64,000 nt of DNA from Hyphomicrobiales bacterium (GTDB lineage Bacteria; Pseudomonadota; Alphaproteobacteria; Rhizobiales; Beijerinckiaceae): the NCBI GenBank assembly GCA_027483945.1, contig JAIXTM010000009.1, positions 1 to 64,000 on the forward strand, written 5' to 3'. Positions 40,771 through 50,873 of this stretch are shown here, piece by piece. Below the pieces are notes generated by a model that saw only the letters and a program-made list of their open reading frames with translations, did not search any database and was not told where the DNA came from. How positions within the stretch are numbered: position 1 is the stretch's first letter; each line of letters begins with the position of its first letter. The translations under genes and the position numbers were made by a program.

Positions 40771-40889
40771 GCCTCGTCCTTCGAGGCTGCTTCGCAGCAC
40801 CTCAGGATGAGGCTTCGGAGGGACTTAGGGGCTTTACAACGGTCCTCATGCTGAGGTGCTCGCCGCAGGCGAGCTTCGAAGCACGCACG
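40771..40889. repeat. Paired REP-like palindromes, copy 1
   Basis: Two related imperfect palindromes occupy most of the 153-base intergenic region. Unit A (40771-40812) reads CCTCGTCCTTCGAGG, a short CTGC-TTCG-CAG hairpin, then CACCTCAGGATGAGG. Unit B (40844-40889) is CCTCATGCTGAGGTGC, a TCGCC-GCA-GGCGA hairpin, then CTTCGAAGCACGCAC. A is reversed relative to B. The same two subtypes recur at 53512-53626. These match the CCTCATCCTGAGG palindromes common in Hyphomicrobiales. They lie between convergent genes. Confidence 0.85.
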
Positions 40890-40898
40890 CCGCGCCGC

Positions 40899-41687
40899 TT
40901 AGGCCGCGGCCCGCTGGACCGCGCTGTTGAGGCAGTCGAGCGCTACGCCGCCGGGGCCCGCGACGAGGGTGCAGCCCTTGGGCACCTCGCGCCATTCGTC
41001 GCGCACGTAGTTGATCGGCTCGGACACGATCGTCAGCCCGCGCGCGTCCTCCCGGTAATAGAGGGTCGGCGGCTTGGCATCGCAGGCCCAGCGATAGGCG
41101 TAGAGGTTCTCGCCGTCCGTCAGGGTCGCGCTGAAGCGCAGCGGCTCGCCGATCCCGTGTTCGAGCATGATGTTGCGGATGTCGCAAAGCGCCCGCGCCA
41201 TCGCCTTGATCGGCTCGCGCTCCAGCCCGTAGCCGAGGGCGATGAGGAAGATCGCCTCGGAATCGGTGGTTCCGGCCCGCGCGCCGTAGAGTGCGTCGGG
41301 GATCAGGGACTCGATCTGGCGCCTGACCCGCGTGAAGCCGCCGATCTGCCCGTTATGCATGAACAGGTGCCGCCCATGGGCGAAGGGATGGCAATTGGCC
41401 CGCGAGGTCGCGGTGCCCGTGGACGCCCGGATATGGGCGAAGAAGGTGCCGGAGCGGACATTGGCGCAGATCGCCCGCAGATTCTCGTCCGACCAGGCGG
41501 GACGCACGTCGCGGAAGGTCGCGGGCGTGTCCCGCTCGCCGTACCAGCCGATGCCGAACCCGTCGCCGTTGGTGACGGTCTTGGCCTCTTCGGCGTAGAG
41601 CGACTGGTGCACCAGGGAATGCGCCGGGGCGCAGACGAGGTCCTCCAGGAAGATCGGCTCGCCGCTATAGGCGAGGAAACGGCACAT
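40899..41687 (-). CDS. Class II glutamine amidotransferase-like protein
   Basis: The 262-residue Ntn hydrolase begins MCRFLAYSG, so Cys2 becomes the N-terminal nucleophile after Met removal. Other GATase II features are DGFGIGWYG, FFAHIRASTG, HPFAHGRHLFMHNGQIGGF and DSEAIFLIAL. It resembles EgtC/YafJ-type stand-alone amidotransferase domains. No ergothioneine genes are nearby, so the acceptor is unknown. It starts at ATG 41687 and ends close to the repeat pair; the gcvPB gene lies upstream on the same strand. Confidence 0.88.
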   Translation of the reverse strand: MCRFLAYSGEPIFLEDLVCAPAHSLVHQSLYAEEAKTVTNGDGFGIGWYGERDTPATFRDVRPAWSDENLRAICANVRSGTFFAHIRASTGTATSRANCHPFAHGRHLFMHNGQIGGFTRVRRQIESLIPDALYGARAGTTDSEAIFLIALGYGLEREPIKAMARALCDIRNIMLEHGIGEPLRFSATLTDGENLYAYRWACDAKPPTLYYREDARGLTIVSEPINYVRDEWREVPKGCTLVAGPGGVALDCLNSAVQRAAA

Positions 41688-41802
41688 CGGTGTCGGCCCT
41701 CCCGGGAGCCGCTCTCAGCTCCACATGTCCATCATGTGAAAATGGACCTGAACCGAGGCTTAACGCAAGGATAGGGCCGGCCGCAGCCGGCCCCGGTTCT
41801 CG

Positions 41803-43389
41803 TCACTCGGCCGCTTCGCGCACCGGCTCCGGCGTCCGGTAGGTGAGGACCGGCGAGCGCGCCGCCCGGGTCTCGTCCAGGCGCCGGCGCGGGGCGTGGT
41901 AGGGTGCCCCGGTGAACCGGGTGGCGTCCCCGTCCTTCGCCGCCATGGCCAGATCCCGCAGGGCCGCGATGAAGAGGTCCAGCGAGGCCTTGCTCTCCGA
42001 TTCCGTCGGCTCGACGAGCATGGCCCCGTGCACCACGAGCGGGAAATAGACCGTCATCGGATGGTAGCCCTCGTCGATCATCGCCTTGGCGAAATCAAGC
42101 GTGGTGACCCCGGTGCCCTTCAGCCAGGCATCGTCGAACAGGGCCTCGTGCATGCAGGGCTTGTCGCCGAAGGGCAGGGACATGAGGTCCGACAGGCAGG
42201 CGCGGACATAGTTCGCGTTCAGAACCGCGTCCTCGGAGGCTTGCTTGATGCCGTCCCCGCCATGGGAGAGCATGTAGGACAAGGCCCGCACATACATGCC
42301 CATCTGGCCGTGGAAGGCGGTGATGCGCCCGAACGGCGCCTCGCCCTCCGCCGCCGCGGCGTCGTGCTCCACCAGCGTCAGGCCCTCGCCCTCAGCCTTC
42401 AGGTACGGCACGGGCGCGAAGGCCGCGAGCCGCCCCGACAGCACGACCGGGCCGGATCCCGGACCGCCGCCGCCATGGGGCGTCGAGAAGGTCTTGTGCA
42501 GATTGATATGCATGGCGTCGACGCCGAGGTCGCCAGGCCGCGCCTTGCCGACGATGGCGTTGAAGTTCGCCCCGTCGCAATAGAAATAGCCGCCCGCCTC
42601 ATGGATCGCCGCGGCGATCTCGACGATCTGCGGTTCGAACAGCCCGCACGTATTGGGATTGGTCAGCATGATGCCGGCAATGTCCGGCCCCAGAAGCGCC
42701 TTCACGTCCTCCACATGGACCCAGCCGTCGTCCCGCGCCGGCACCGGCTTCACCTGGAAGCCGATCAGAGCGGCGGTGGCGGGGTTCGTGCCATGGGCGC
42801 TGTCGGGCACCAGCACGACGCGCCGCGTCGCACCCTCGCCCTTGGCATCGATGGCGGCCTTGATCGCCATCATGCCGGCGAGCTCGCCATGGGCGCCGGC
42901 CTTGGGGGAGAGCGCCACCGCCTTCATGCCGGTGGTCTCCAGGAGCCACCGGGACAGCTCTTCCATCAGCGCCAGCGCCCCCTGCACGGTGGAGAGCGGC
43001 TGCAGCGGATGGATGTCCCCGAAGCCCGGCAGGCGGGCCATCTTCTCGTTGAGCCGGGGATTGTGCTTCATCGTGCACGAGCCCAGCGGGAACAGCCCAG
43101 TATCGATGCCGTAATTCTTCTGGCTGAGCTTGACGAAGTGACGCATCGTTTCGGGCTCGGAGAGGCCGGGAATGTCCACCCCGCCCTTGCGCTCCAGCCC
43201 GTTGAGCCTGGGCTTGAAGGCCTCCGGCTCGGCGATGTCGATGCCCGTCGTCTCGCGCCGCCCGATCTCGAACAGGAGGGCTTCCTCCTGCTGCAGGGCG
43301 CGGTTGCCGGTGAAGGTCGGATGCGCGCCCCCGCCGGCGCTCGTCGCGTCGTCGCTGCGGCCGGCGATCTGTCCGGAACGGTTCAGCAT
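41803..43389 (-). CDS. gcvPB: Glycine dehydrogenase (decarboxylating) subunit 2
   Basis: This 528-residue half of the split P-protein carries the PLP site (INLHKTFSTPHGGGGPGSGPV, Lys in HKTF). With GcvPA it decarboxylates glycine and loads the aminomethyl group onto the lipoyl arm of GcvH. The ATG at 43389 overlaps the gcvPA stop by one base; a GTG at 43392 is also in frame. It is the last gene of gcvT-gcvH-gcvPA-gcvPB. Confidence 0.96.
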   Translation of the reverse strand: MLNRSGQIAGRSDDATSAGGGAHPTFTGNRALQQEEALLFEIGRRETTGIDIAEPEAFKPRLNGLERKGGVDIPGLSEPETMRHFVKLSQKNYGIDTGLFPLGSCTMKHNPRLNEKMARLPGFGDIHPLQPLSTVQGALALMEELSRWLLETTGMKAVALSPKAGAHGELAGMMAIKAAIDAKGEGATRRVVLVPDSAHGTNPATAALIGFQVKPVPARDDGWVHVEDVKALLGPDIAGIMLTNPNTCGLFEPQIVEIAAAIHEAGGYFYCDGANFNAIVGKARPGDLGVDAMHINLHKTFSTPHGGGGPGSGPVVLSGRLAAFAPVPYLKAEGEGLTLVEHDAAAAEGEAPFGRITAFHGQMGMYVRALSYMLSHGGDGIKQASEDAVLNANYVRACLSDLMSLPFGDKPCMHEALFDDAWLKGTGVTTLDFAKAMIDEGYHPMTVYFPLVVHGAMLVEPTESESKASLDLFIAALRDLAMAAKDGDATRFTGAPYHAPRRRLDETRAARSPVLTYRTPEPVREAAE

Positions 43390-44729
43390 CACAGCATCTC
43401 CTTCAGGCCGGCCACCAGCGCGGCCCTGTCTTCGTCCGTGTTCACTTCGGTGGACGCCACCAGCAGCAGGTCGTCGAGGCCGGCGCCCGGCAGGAGGCGC
43501 GAGACGGGGACCCCCGCCAGGACACCCTTCGCCGCCAGCGCCTCCACGACCCCAGCCGCCGCCTTGGGCAGCTTCACCGTGAACTCGTTGAAGAAGCCGG
43601 CGGTCTGCACCGAGACGCCCGGCAGCGCGTCCAGCGCGTCGGCGAGCTTCACCGCGTTGGCGTGGTTGACCCGCGCAAGGCGCGTCAGCCCCGCTTCGCC
43701 GAGCAGCGTCATGTGGATGGTGAAGGCCAGGCAGCAGAGCCCCGAATTGGTGCAGATGTTCGAGGTCGCCTTGTCGCGGCGGATATGCTGCTCGCGGGTG
43801 GAGAGCGTCAGCACGAAGCCGCGGCGGCCCTCCGCATCCACCGTCTCGCCGCAGAGCCGGCCCGGCATCTGGCGGACGAATTGCTGGCGCGTGGCAAAGA
43901 GCCCGACATAGGGCCCGCCGAAGTTCAGGCCGTTGCCGATGGACTGGCCCTCGCCGACAACGATGTCGGCGCCCATCTCGCCGGGGGGCGTGACGAGGCC
44001 AAGCGACATCACCTCGGTGAAGACCGCGATCAGGAGCGCGCCGTGGGCATGCGCCTTCTCGGCGATGGGCCTGAGGTCCCGCAAGTTGCCGAAGACGTCC
44101 GGCGATTGCACGACGACGCAGGACGTAGCGTCGTCGATGGCGGCGAAGATGTCCTCCTTGGCGCGCACGTCCGGCGCCAGCGAGACGACCTCGTCATTGG
44201 CCATCCGCGAAAGGGTGCGCACGACGTCGGCATAATGGGGATGGAGGCCGCCGGATAGCACGGCCTTGCGGCGCTTGGTGACCCGGTGCGCCATCAGCAC
44301 GGCCTCGCCCGTGCCCGTGGAGCCGTCATACATGGAGGCGTTGGCCACATCCATGCCGGTCAGGCGCGCGACCTGCGTCTGGAACTCGAACAGATATTGC
44401 AGCGTGCCCTGCGCGATCTCGGGCTGGTAGGGCGTGTAGCTCGTCAGGAATTCCGAGCGCTGGATCAAGTGGTCGACGCTCGCCGGCACGTGGTGCTTGT
44501 AGGCGCCCGCCCCGACGAAAAACGGCACGGACGAGGCCGGCACGTTCCGCGCGGCGAGCCGGCCCAGATGGCGCTCCACCTCCAGCTCGCTCTTGTGCCG
44601 CGGCAGGTCGAGCGGCTTCGTCAGCAGCTTGTCCTTCGGCACGTCGGCGAAAAGCGCGTCGATGTTGTCGACGCCGATCCGGGCGAGCATCTCGCCGCGA
44701 TCGGCATCGGAAAGGGGCAGGTAGCGCAT
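43389..44729 (-). CDS. gcvPA: Glycine dehydrogenase (decarboxylating) subunit 1
   Basis: The 446-residue N-terminal half of glycine dehydrogenase begins [19 protein letters not shown] and contains [40 protein letters not shown] and [19 protein letters not shown], all typical of the P-protein alpha subunit. Many rhizobia have one long GcvP; here it is split into two coupled genes, as in several other alphaproteobacterial lineages. It lies 52 bases after gcvH. Confidence 0.96.
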   Translation of the reverse strand: MRYLPLSDADRGEMLARIGVDNIDALFADVPKDKLLTKPLDLPRHKSELEVERHLGRLAARNVPASSVPFFVGAGAYKHHVPASVDHLIQRSEFLTSYTPYQPEIAQGTLQYLFEFQTQVARLTGMDVANASMYDGSTGTGEAVLMAHRVTKRRKAVLSGGLHPHYADVVRTLSRMANDEVVSLAPDVRAKEDIFAAIDDATSCVVVQSPDVFGNLRDLRPIAEKAHAHGALLIAVFTEVMSLGLVTPPGEMGADIVVGEGQSIGNGLNFGGPYVGLFATRQQFVRQMPGRLCGETVDAEGRRGFVLTLSTREQHIRRDKATSNICTNSGLCCLAFTIHMTLLGEAGLTRLARVNHANAVKLADALDALPGVSVQTAGFFNEFTVKLPKAAAGVVEALAAKGVLAGVPVSRLLPGAGLDDLLLVASTEVNTDEDRAALVAGLKEML

Positions 44730-44781
44730 CGTTCGGTCCTATGGGCTGCCGGCGGCTGTCCGCGGCGGGCGATGGGTCGCT

Positions 44782-45159
44782 TCAGGAGATCGACTTCACG
44801 TATTCGGCGTACTGCGCCTCGCTCATCAGCTCGGAGAGCTCGGCCTTGTCGGCGATGCGCATCTTCAGGAACCAGCCGGAGCCCAGCGGGTCCTCGTTGA
44901 CCATGGCCGGGTTGGCCTCGAGCGCCGCGTTGGATTCCAGCACCTCGCCGGAGACGGGCGCATAGACCTCGCTGGCAGCCTTCACGCTCTCGACCACGGC
45001 GGCGTCGCCGCCCTTGGTCAGCGCCTTGCCGGCGGCGGGAAGCTCGACGAACACGACGTCGCCCAGCTGCTCCTGGGCGTAGGGCGAGATGCCCACCACG
45101 CCGACATCGCCGTCGACGCGGATATATTCGTGTTCCTTGGAATAGAAGGTCTCGGCCAT
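44782..45159 (-). CDS. gcvH: Glycine cleavage system H protein
   Basis: The 125-residue lipoyl carrier begins with FYSKEHEYIRVDGDVGVVGISPYAQEQLGD. The lipoylated lysine lies in VVESVKAASEVYAPVSGEV (residue 61 or close). It shuttles the aminomethyl group from the P-protein to GcvT. It lies 15 bases after gcvT and is translated as part of the riboswitch-controlled operon. Confidence 0.97.
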   Translation of the reverse strand: MAETFYSKEHEYIRVDGDVGVVGISPYAQEQLGDVVFVELPAAGKALTKGGDAAVVESVKAASEVYAPVSGEVLESNAALEANPAMVNEDPLGSGWFLKMRIADKAELSELMSEAQYAEYVKSIS

Positions 45160-45174
45160 CGGTCTGTCTCCGGC

Positions 45175-46317
45175 TCAGCGGCGGTAGCGGTGGGGTGTGA
45201 AGGGCAGGGTGACGACGCGGGCGGGGATCGCCTTGCCGCGCACGATCAGGTCAAGCTCCGTGCCGAGGCCGGAGAATTCGGCGACGACATAGCCCATGGC
45301 GACCGGGCCGCCGACCGTCGGGCCGAAGCCCCCGGACGTGACCTCGCCGACGAGCTGGCCGTCGCGGGTGCGGATCTCGGCGCCCTCGCGCGCCGGCTGC
45401 CGGCCTTCCGGCAGCAGCCCGACGCGGCGGCGCAGGGCACCGCGCGCGATCTCGTTGAGGATCCGGATTTGGCCGGGGAAGCCGCCTTCCTCGCGGCGCC
45501 GGCGCTGGATCGACCATGTCAGCCCGGCCTCGACCGGCGAGGTCTCCTGGTTGATGTCGTGGCCGTAGAGCGGCAGGCCCGCTTCCAGCCGCAGCGAATC
45601 GCGGGCACCAAGCCCGATCGGCTTCACGTCCGGATCGGCGAGGAGCTTGTCCCACAGGGCACGGGCGTCCCGGTTGGCGACGGAGATCTCATAGCCGTCC
45701 TCGCCGGTATAGCCGGAGCGCGACACATGGGCCGGGATGCCGGCTATGGGAAGCGGCCGCGCGCTCATGAACGTCATGGCGGCGGCCTCCGGCGCGAGCC
45801 GCGCAAGGACGGCCGCGGCGCCGGGCCCCTGCAGCGCCAGCAGCGCCCGGTCGTCGTCCCGGTGCAGCGCGACGCCCTCGGTCAGCAGCGTTTCGATGTG
45901 GCGGTAATCGTGGTCCTTGCACCCCGCATTGACGACGAGGATCAGCGTGCCGTCGAGAGAAGGGTCGACGGGCCGCGTGACCATCAGGTCGTCGAGGATG
46001 CCTCCCTGCTCGTTGAGAAGCTGGGTGTAGCGCTGCTGGCCGGGCTTGAGGTTGAGGATGTCGGCGGGGACCAGCGTCTCCAGGAAGCGCGCGGCCGCCT
46101 CGTGGTCGGCAGCGACGATCCGCGCCTGGCCCATATGCGACACGTCGAAGAGGCCGGCCTTCTCCCGCGTCCAGCCATGCTCGGCGATGATCCCGTCGCG
46201 GTACTGGACCGGCATCTCGTAGCCGGCGAAGGGCACGATCCGGGCGCCCAGGGCGACATGGGCGTCATGCAGCGGCACGCGCTTCAGCGGTTCGGTCGGG
46301 TCGGCGGCTTCGGCCAT
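45175..46317 (-). CDS. gcvT: Glycine cleavage system aminomethyltransferase (T protein)
   Basis: The 380-residue T protein transfers the C1 unit from GcvH to tetrahydrofolate, releasing ammonia. Features include PLHDAHVALGARIVPFAGYEMPVQY, GLFDVSHMGQARI, GYTGEDGYEI and the C-terminal GGFGPTVGGPVAMGYV. It starts at ATG 46317 with GAGAGGA upstream. As first gene after the tandem glycine riboswitch, its expression should rise when glycine accumulates. Confidence 0.96.
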   Translation of the reverse strand: MAEAADPTEPLKRVPLHDAHVALGARIVPFAGYEMPVQYRDGIIAEHGWTREKAGLFDVSHMGQARIVAADHEAAARFLETLVPADILNLKPGQQRYTQLLNEQGGILDDLMVTRPVDPSLDGTLILVVNAGCKDHDYRHIETLLTEGVALHRDDDRALLALQGPGAAAVLARLAPEAAAMTFMSARPLPIAGIPAHVSRSGYTGEDGYEISVANRDARALWDKLLADPDVKPIGLGARDSLRLEAGLPLYGHDINQETSPVEAGLTWSIQRRRREEGGFPGQIRILNEIARGALRRRVGLLPEGRQPAREGAEIRTRDGQLVGEVTSGGFGPTVGGPVAMGYVVAEFSGLGTELDLIVRGKAIPARVVTLPFTPHRYRR

Positions 46318-46384
46318 CAGGCGCGGTCCTCTCGGGTTTCAAAGAGTCGCGTCCGCTCCCGGGCTGAACGGCCCGCGACTGAAC

Positions 46385-46600
46385 GCCCCCCTCTGTCCCG
46401 GGACCTGAGAGATTTCCCGCTTCGGACCGGTCGACGGCCCGGGCGGTTACCCCCTTCGGTGGACGCCGCATCACGTGCGACGTCGCTTTCCAGAGCGCCA
46501 GCTCCCGCGCGGTCCTTTGGCCTGAGCGTTTCCGGGGAGGTTGCGCCTTCGGCGCCGGCAGGCTCGTCAGGCGAGCAGGCCGGTCTCTCCCGCGGGGATC
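46385..46600 (-). ncRNA. Tandem glycine riboswitch
   Basis: On the minus strand, aptamer 1 (46593 to about 46511) reads GCGGGAGAGACCG, a GCGCCGAAGGCGCAA hairpin, then CGCTCAGGCCAAAGGACCG. Aptamer 2 (about 46495 to 46388) reads CTCTGGAAAGCG, CACCGAAGGGGGTAACCG, then AATCTCTCAGGTCCCGG and ACAGAGG. The CCGAAGG...CTCAGG...AAAGGAC pattern and two-aptamer layout are diagnostic of the gcvT-type riboswitch. About 70 bases of expression platform separate it from the gcvT start. Confidence 0.95.
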
Positions 46601-46689
46601 AACGGCGATATGCGGGTGACACTTATCGGGCGGGCGCTTGAAGTCAACCGCGCCGCCCGGTGCCGCCTGTGCAAAGCGGAGCGCGGCGC

Positions 46690-47322
46690 TCAGCCGCGCG
46701 GACGCCGCGCCGGCGTCCGCTGGGGCGAGCCGAGACCCACCTCCACCGTGGGAGCGACGCCGCCCGGCACGACGATGCCGTCCTCGATGGCGATGAAGCT
46801 TGTCTGCGCCTGGCCGGCGGGGATCGTGATCGCGACGCTGCGCGAGCGCTGCGCGATGATGCGGTCGCCGTCCTTGACGACAATCTGGACGGGCGCGGTC
46901 ATGGACCGGGCGCCGCCGCCGGCGGGGCCAAGCAGCGCCATGCCCTCGACGCCGACCTTCAGCCGGTAGCCGCTGCCGGGCGCGCCGGGCGTGCATTCAC
47001 GGGCGACGTTGGTGATCGACATCTGATGGCGCACCGCACTCGCGTCCGGGCCACCGAGGCGCAGCGCAGCGCCGCCATCGGCGATCATGACCTGGGGGCA
47101 CTCGATGTCGTCCACGGGATCGGGCGCCACCGGCGGCACGGTCGGGCCGCCGTAGAAGATCATGTTGGTGAAGACGTTGCCGCCGGATTCGGCGCCCGTC
47201 GAGGTGCAGCCGGCGGCGAGGCCGGCCATCAGGAACGCCGCCGCGAGCTTCAGCGTCGGTGCCGCGCCGCGCCGCGGAGCGTCGGTCATGGGACGGGGGA
47301 GCGGAGCGATCTGCGATGTCAT
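46690..47322 (-). CDS. Putative lipoprotein of unknown function
   Basis: The product is 210 residues from ATG 47322, or 199 from ATG 47289, which gives a more usual signal length. A hydrophobic stretch ends in the lipobox LAAGC, predicting lipidation at that Cys. The mature part has conserved-looking segments ECPQVMIADGGAALRLGG and HQMSITNVARECTPG, and a beta-rich C-terminus ending in an Arg/Pro tail. I do not recognise a named family with certainty; similar lipoproteins next to IalB genes exist in rhizobia. It follows the IalB-family gene by 35 bases, suggesting a two-gene operon. Confidence 0.78.
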   Translation of the reverse strand: MTSQIAPLPRPMTDAPRRGAAPTLKLAAAFLMAGLAAGCTSTGAESGGNVFTNMIFYGGPTVPPVAPDPVDDIECPQVMIADGGAALRLGGPDASAVRHQMSITNVARECTPGAPGSGYRLKVGVEGMALLGPAGGGARSMTAPVQIVVKDGDRIIAQRSRSVAITIPAGQAQTSFIAIEDGIVVPGGVAPTVEVGLGSPQRTPARRPRG

Positions 47323-47357
47323 GGCGATGGGTCCGGCGAAAGCGGGATGGATGGGGG

Positions 47358-47900
47358 TCAGGGAAGGGCGTCGAAGCCCTGGGCGAAACCCTGGAGCGAG
47401 ACGGGAACGCCCACCCCTTCCTCGGGGCTGGGGAAGACGACGAAGGTCGCGACCTTGCCGCCCTTGAACTGGCGGATCAGGTTCTCGTCCATCACCACCT
47501 CAGCGACGCAGCCGGTATCGAGGCAGCGGGTGAAGGTGGTGTTGCCGATATCGGTCTGGTCGATCTTCAGCCCGAGGCCGGCATGGAGCAGGATGCCCAG
47601 CGGGGCGACGACGCGCAGAAGCCGCGCCTTGCCGTCGGCGGTGCGCAGCACGATGACGAGCAGCGTGACGTTGGGCTTCTCGGCGGAGGCCAGGTTCTGG
47701 ACGAGGGCGCATTGTTCGCTCTGGGCGCCGGCGGGCGTTTCGCACCGCATCTCCCAGTCGCCATAGGCCTGCTTGACGCGTCCCTGCGCCGACGCCGCGA
47801 CGGGAGCGAGAGCGAGCCCGGCGGTGGCCGCCAGTCCGATGATTGTCCGCGCCAGGCGGCCGCGCCGGGCGGCCCGTTCAGGCATCGTCGTTCCGTCCAT
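47358..47900 (-). CDS. Invasion-associated locus B (IalB) family protein
   Basis: The 180-residue exported protein has signal peptide LARTIIGLAATAGLALAPVAASAQG and the IalB fold markers YGDWEMRCE, CALVQNL, RCLDTGCVAEVVMDENLI and two Cys pairs for disulfides. IalB was named in Bartonella for erythrocyte invasion, but homologues are widespread in free-living rhizobia, where the role is undefined. The ATG at 47900 with GGAGAGGAA upstream is chosen; ATG 47885 is an alternative. It is divergent from the cox operon. Confidence 0.88.
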   Translation of the reverse strand: MDGTTMPERAARRGRLARTIIGLAATAGLALAPVAASAQGRVKQAYGDWEMRCETPAGAQSEQCALVQNLASAEKPNVTLLVIVLRTADGKARLLRVVAPLGILLHAGLGLKIDQTDIGNTTFTRCLDTGCVAEVVMDENLIRQFKGGKVATFVVFPSPEEGVGVPVSLQGFAQGFDALP

Positions 47901-48237
47901 GTCCGCCGCGTTCCTCTCCGATGCCGCGTCGCGATTCGCTTTGCGACGCTTTCGGCCCCTCAACCCTCGGGTCCGTGTCGGATCACGCGGGCCCCGGCCG
48001 TGTCAAGCGGAAGGCCGCCGTGGGCCCGCTTCCCGCCGCCGCGACCGGGCGCGCTTATGCCGCAATTCTCGCTGGAATGATTCCATTGCGCCTCCGGCTT
48101 CATTGTGGTCATAAGGCGGCAAAAGGCCAAGGGCTCAGGGCGGGCCGCGGACGCGTCACCGGCGGGTGCCGGGAGCGGCCACGGCAGCCAGGAGCAACTG
48201 GAACGGCCTTGCCATCACGGGACAATCGGACGAACCG
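47901..48237. other. Divergent promoter region between ialB-like gene and ctaC
   Basis: No gene is supported in these 337 bases. The region must hold the promoter of the cytochrome oxidase operon (plus) and of the IalB-like gene (minus). Less GC-rich sequence at 48072-48115 is the likeliest promoter core, but I could not define -35/-10 elements or a known regulator site with confidence. Confidence 0.4.
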
Positions 48238-49119
48238 ATGAGATCACCTCGCCTCCTCAACCGCGGCGCAAGCCTCCCGATCCTCTCGGCCCTGGCCCTG
48301 GCCCTCGGCCTCGCCGGCGCGGCGCAGGCCGGAACCGGCCAGCCCTCGCCCTGGCAGCTGGGCTTCCAAGGCTCCGTCACCGAGGTGATGGATTTTGTCA
48401 CGACCTTCCACAATTGGCTGCTGGTCCTGATCACGGCCATCACGCTCTTCGTCCTGGCGTTGCTGGTGTATGTGATCGTCCGCTTCAACGAGAAGCGGAA
48501 CCCGACCCCGTCCCGCACGACCCATCATGTGGGCCTCGAGGTCGCCTGGACGATCGTGCCGGTGCTCATCCTGGTGGCGATCGCGATCCCGTCCTTCCAG
48601 CTCCTGCGCAAGCAGCTCGTCACGCCGGCGGCGGACCTGACCATCAAGGCCACCGGCCACGCCTGGTACTGGTCCTACGAGTACCCGGCCGATCAGAATG
48701 GCGGCTTCTCCTTCGAGTCCAACATGCTCGCCGACGACGCCCGGCAGAAGGCCATCGCTGCCGGACGCCCGGCCACCGAGGTGCCGCGCCTTCTGGCCGT
48801 GGACAACGAGGTTGTCGTTCCGGTGAACAAGGTTGTCCGCGTGCAGGTGACCGCCGCCGACGTGCTGCACGCCTTCGCCGTGCCGTCCTTCGGCATCAAG
48901 GTCGACGCCGTGCCAGGCCGCCTGAACGAGACCTGGTTCAAGGCCGAGCGCGAAGGCCTCTATTTCGGCCAGTGCTCCGAGCTCTGCGGCCAGAACCACG
49001 CCTTCATGCCCATCGCCGTCCGCGTGGTGAGCGAGGAGCGCTACGCCGCCTGGCTCGCCGAGGCCAAGACCCGTTACGCCCGCATCGACGACGCCCCGCG
49101 CGCCGTCGCCGCCCGCTGA
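48238..49119 (+). CDS. ctaC: Cytochrome c oxidase subunit II
   Basis: The 293-residue subunit of the aa3-type oxidase has a signal peptide ending AQAG, two TM helices (about 60-80 and 100-122) and a periplasmic cupredoxin domain. The CuA site is seen as HAFAVPSFGIK and QCSELCGQNHAFMP (C-x3-C-x3-H-x2-M). It accepts electrons from cytochrome c. The ATG at 48238 (MRSPRLLNRG) is favoured over an upstream in-frame start. It is the first gene of the operon ctaC-ctaD-ctaB-coxF-ctaG-ctaE. Confidence 0.97.
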   Translation: MRSPRLLNRGASLPILSALALALGLAGAAQAGTGQPSPWQLGFQGSVTEVMDFVTTFHNWLLVLITAITLFVLALLVYVIVRFNEKRNPTPSRTTHHVGLEVAWTIVPVLILVAIAIPSFQLLRKQLVTPAADLTIKATGHAWYWSYEYPADQNGGFSFESNMLADDARQKAIAAGRPATEVPRLLAVDNEVVVPVNKVVRVQVTAADVLHAFAVPSFGIKVDAVPGRLNETWFKAEREGLYFGQCSELCGQNHAFMPIAVRVVSEERYAAWLAEAKTRYARIDDAPRAVAAR

Positions 49120-49135
49120 TCCTCAAGGGAGCTGA

Positions 49136-50761
<1,626 letters not shown>

Positions 50762-50809
50762 GATCCGGGCGCGGACGGCTTGCCGCCCGCGCCCGTCTCC
50801 AACCATGGC

Positions 50810-50829
50810 AACGCCGCTTCGGCGGCGTT
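50810..50829 (+). terminator. UUCG hairpin between ctaD and ctaB
   Basis: Stem AACGCCGC (50810-50817) pairs with 50822-50829 around a TTCG tetraloop, then CGCTTTGAT. It may act as a weak terminator or an mRNA-stabilising element that lowers ctaB expression relative to the structural subunits. Confidence 0.5.
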
Positions 50830-50873
50830 CGCTTTGATGAGGGGCGGGGCCCCGAACCGAGACCTGACCGACC

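Noticed and set aside
47964-48237. Start of ctaC further upstream or a small gene in this gap
   Set aside because: The open extension lacks signal-peptide features; the signal peptide fits ATG 48238.
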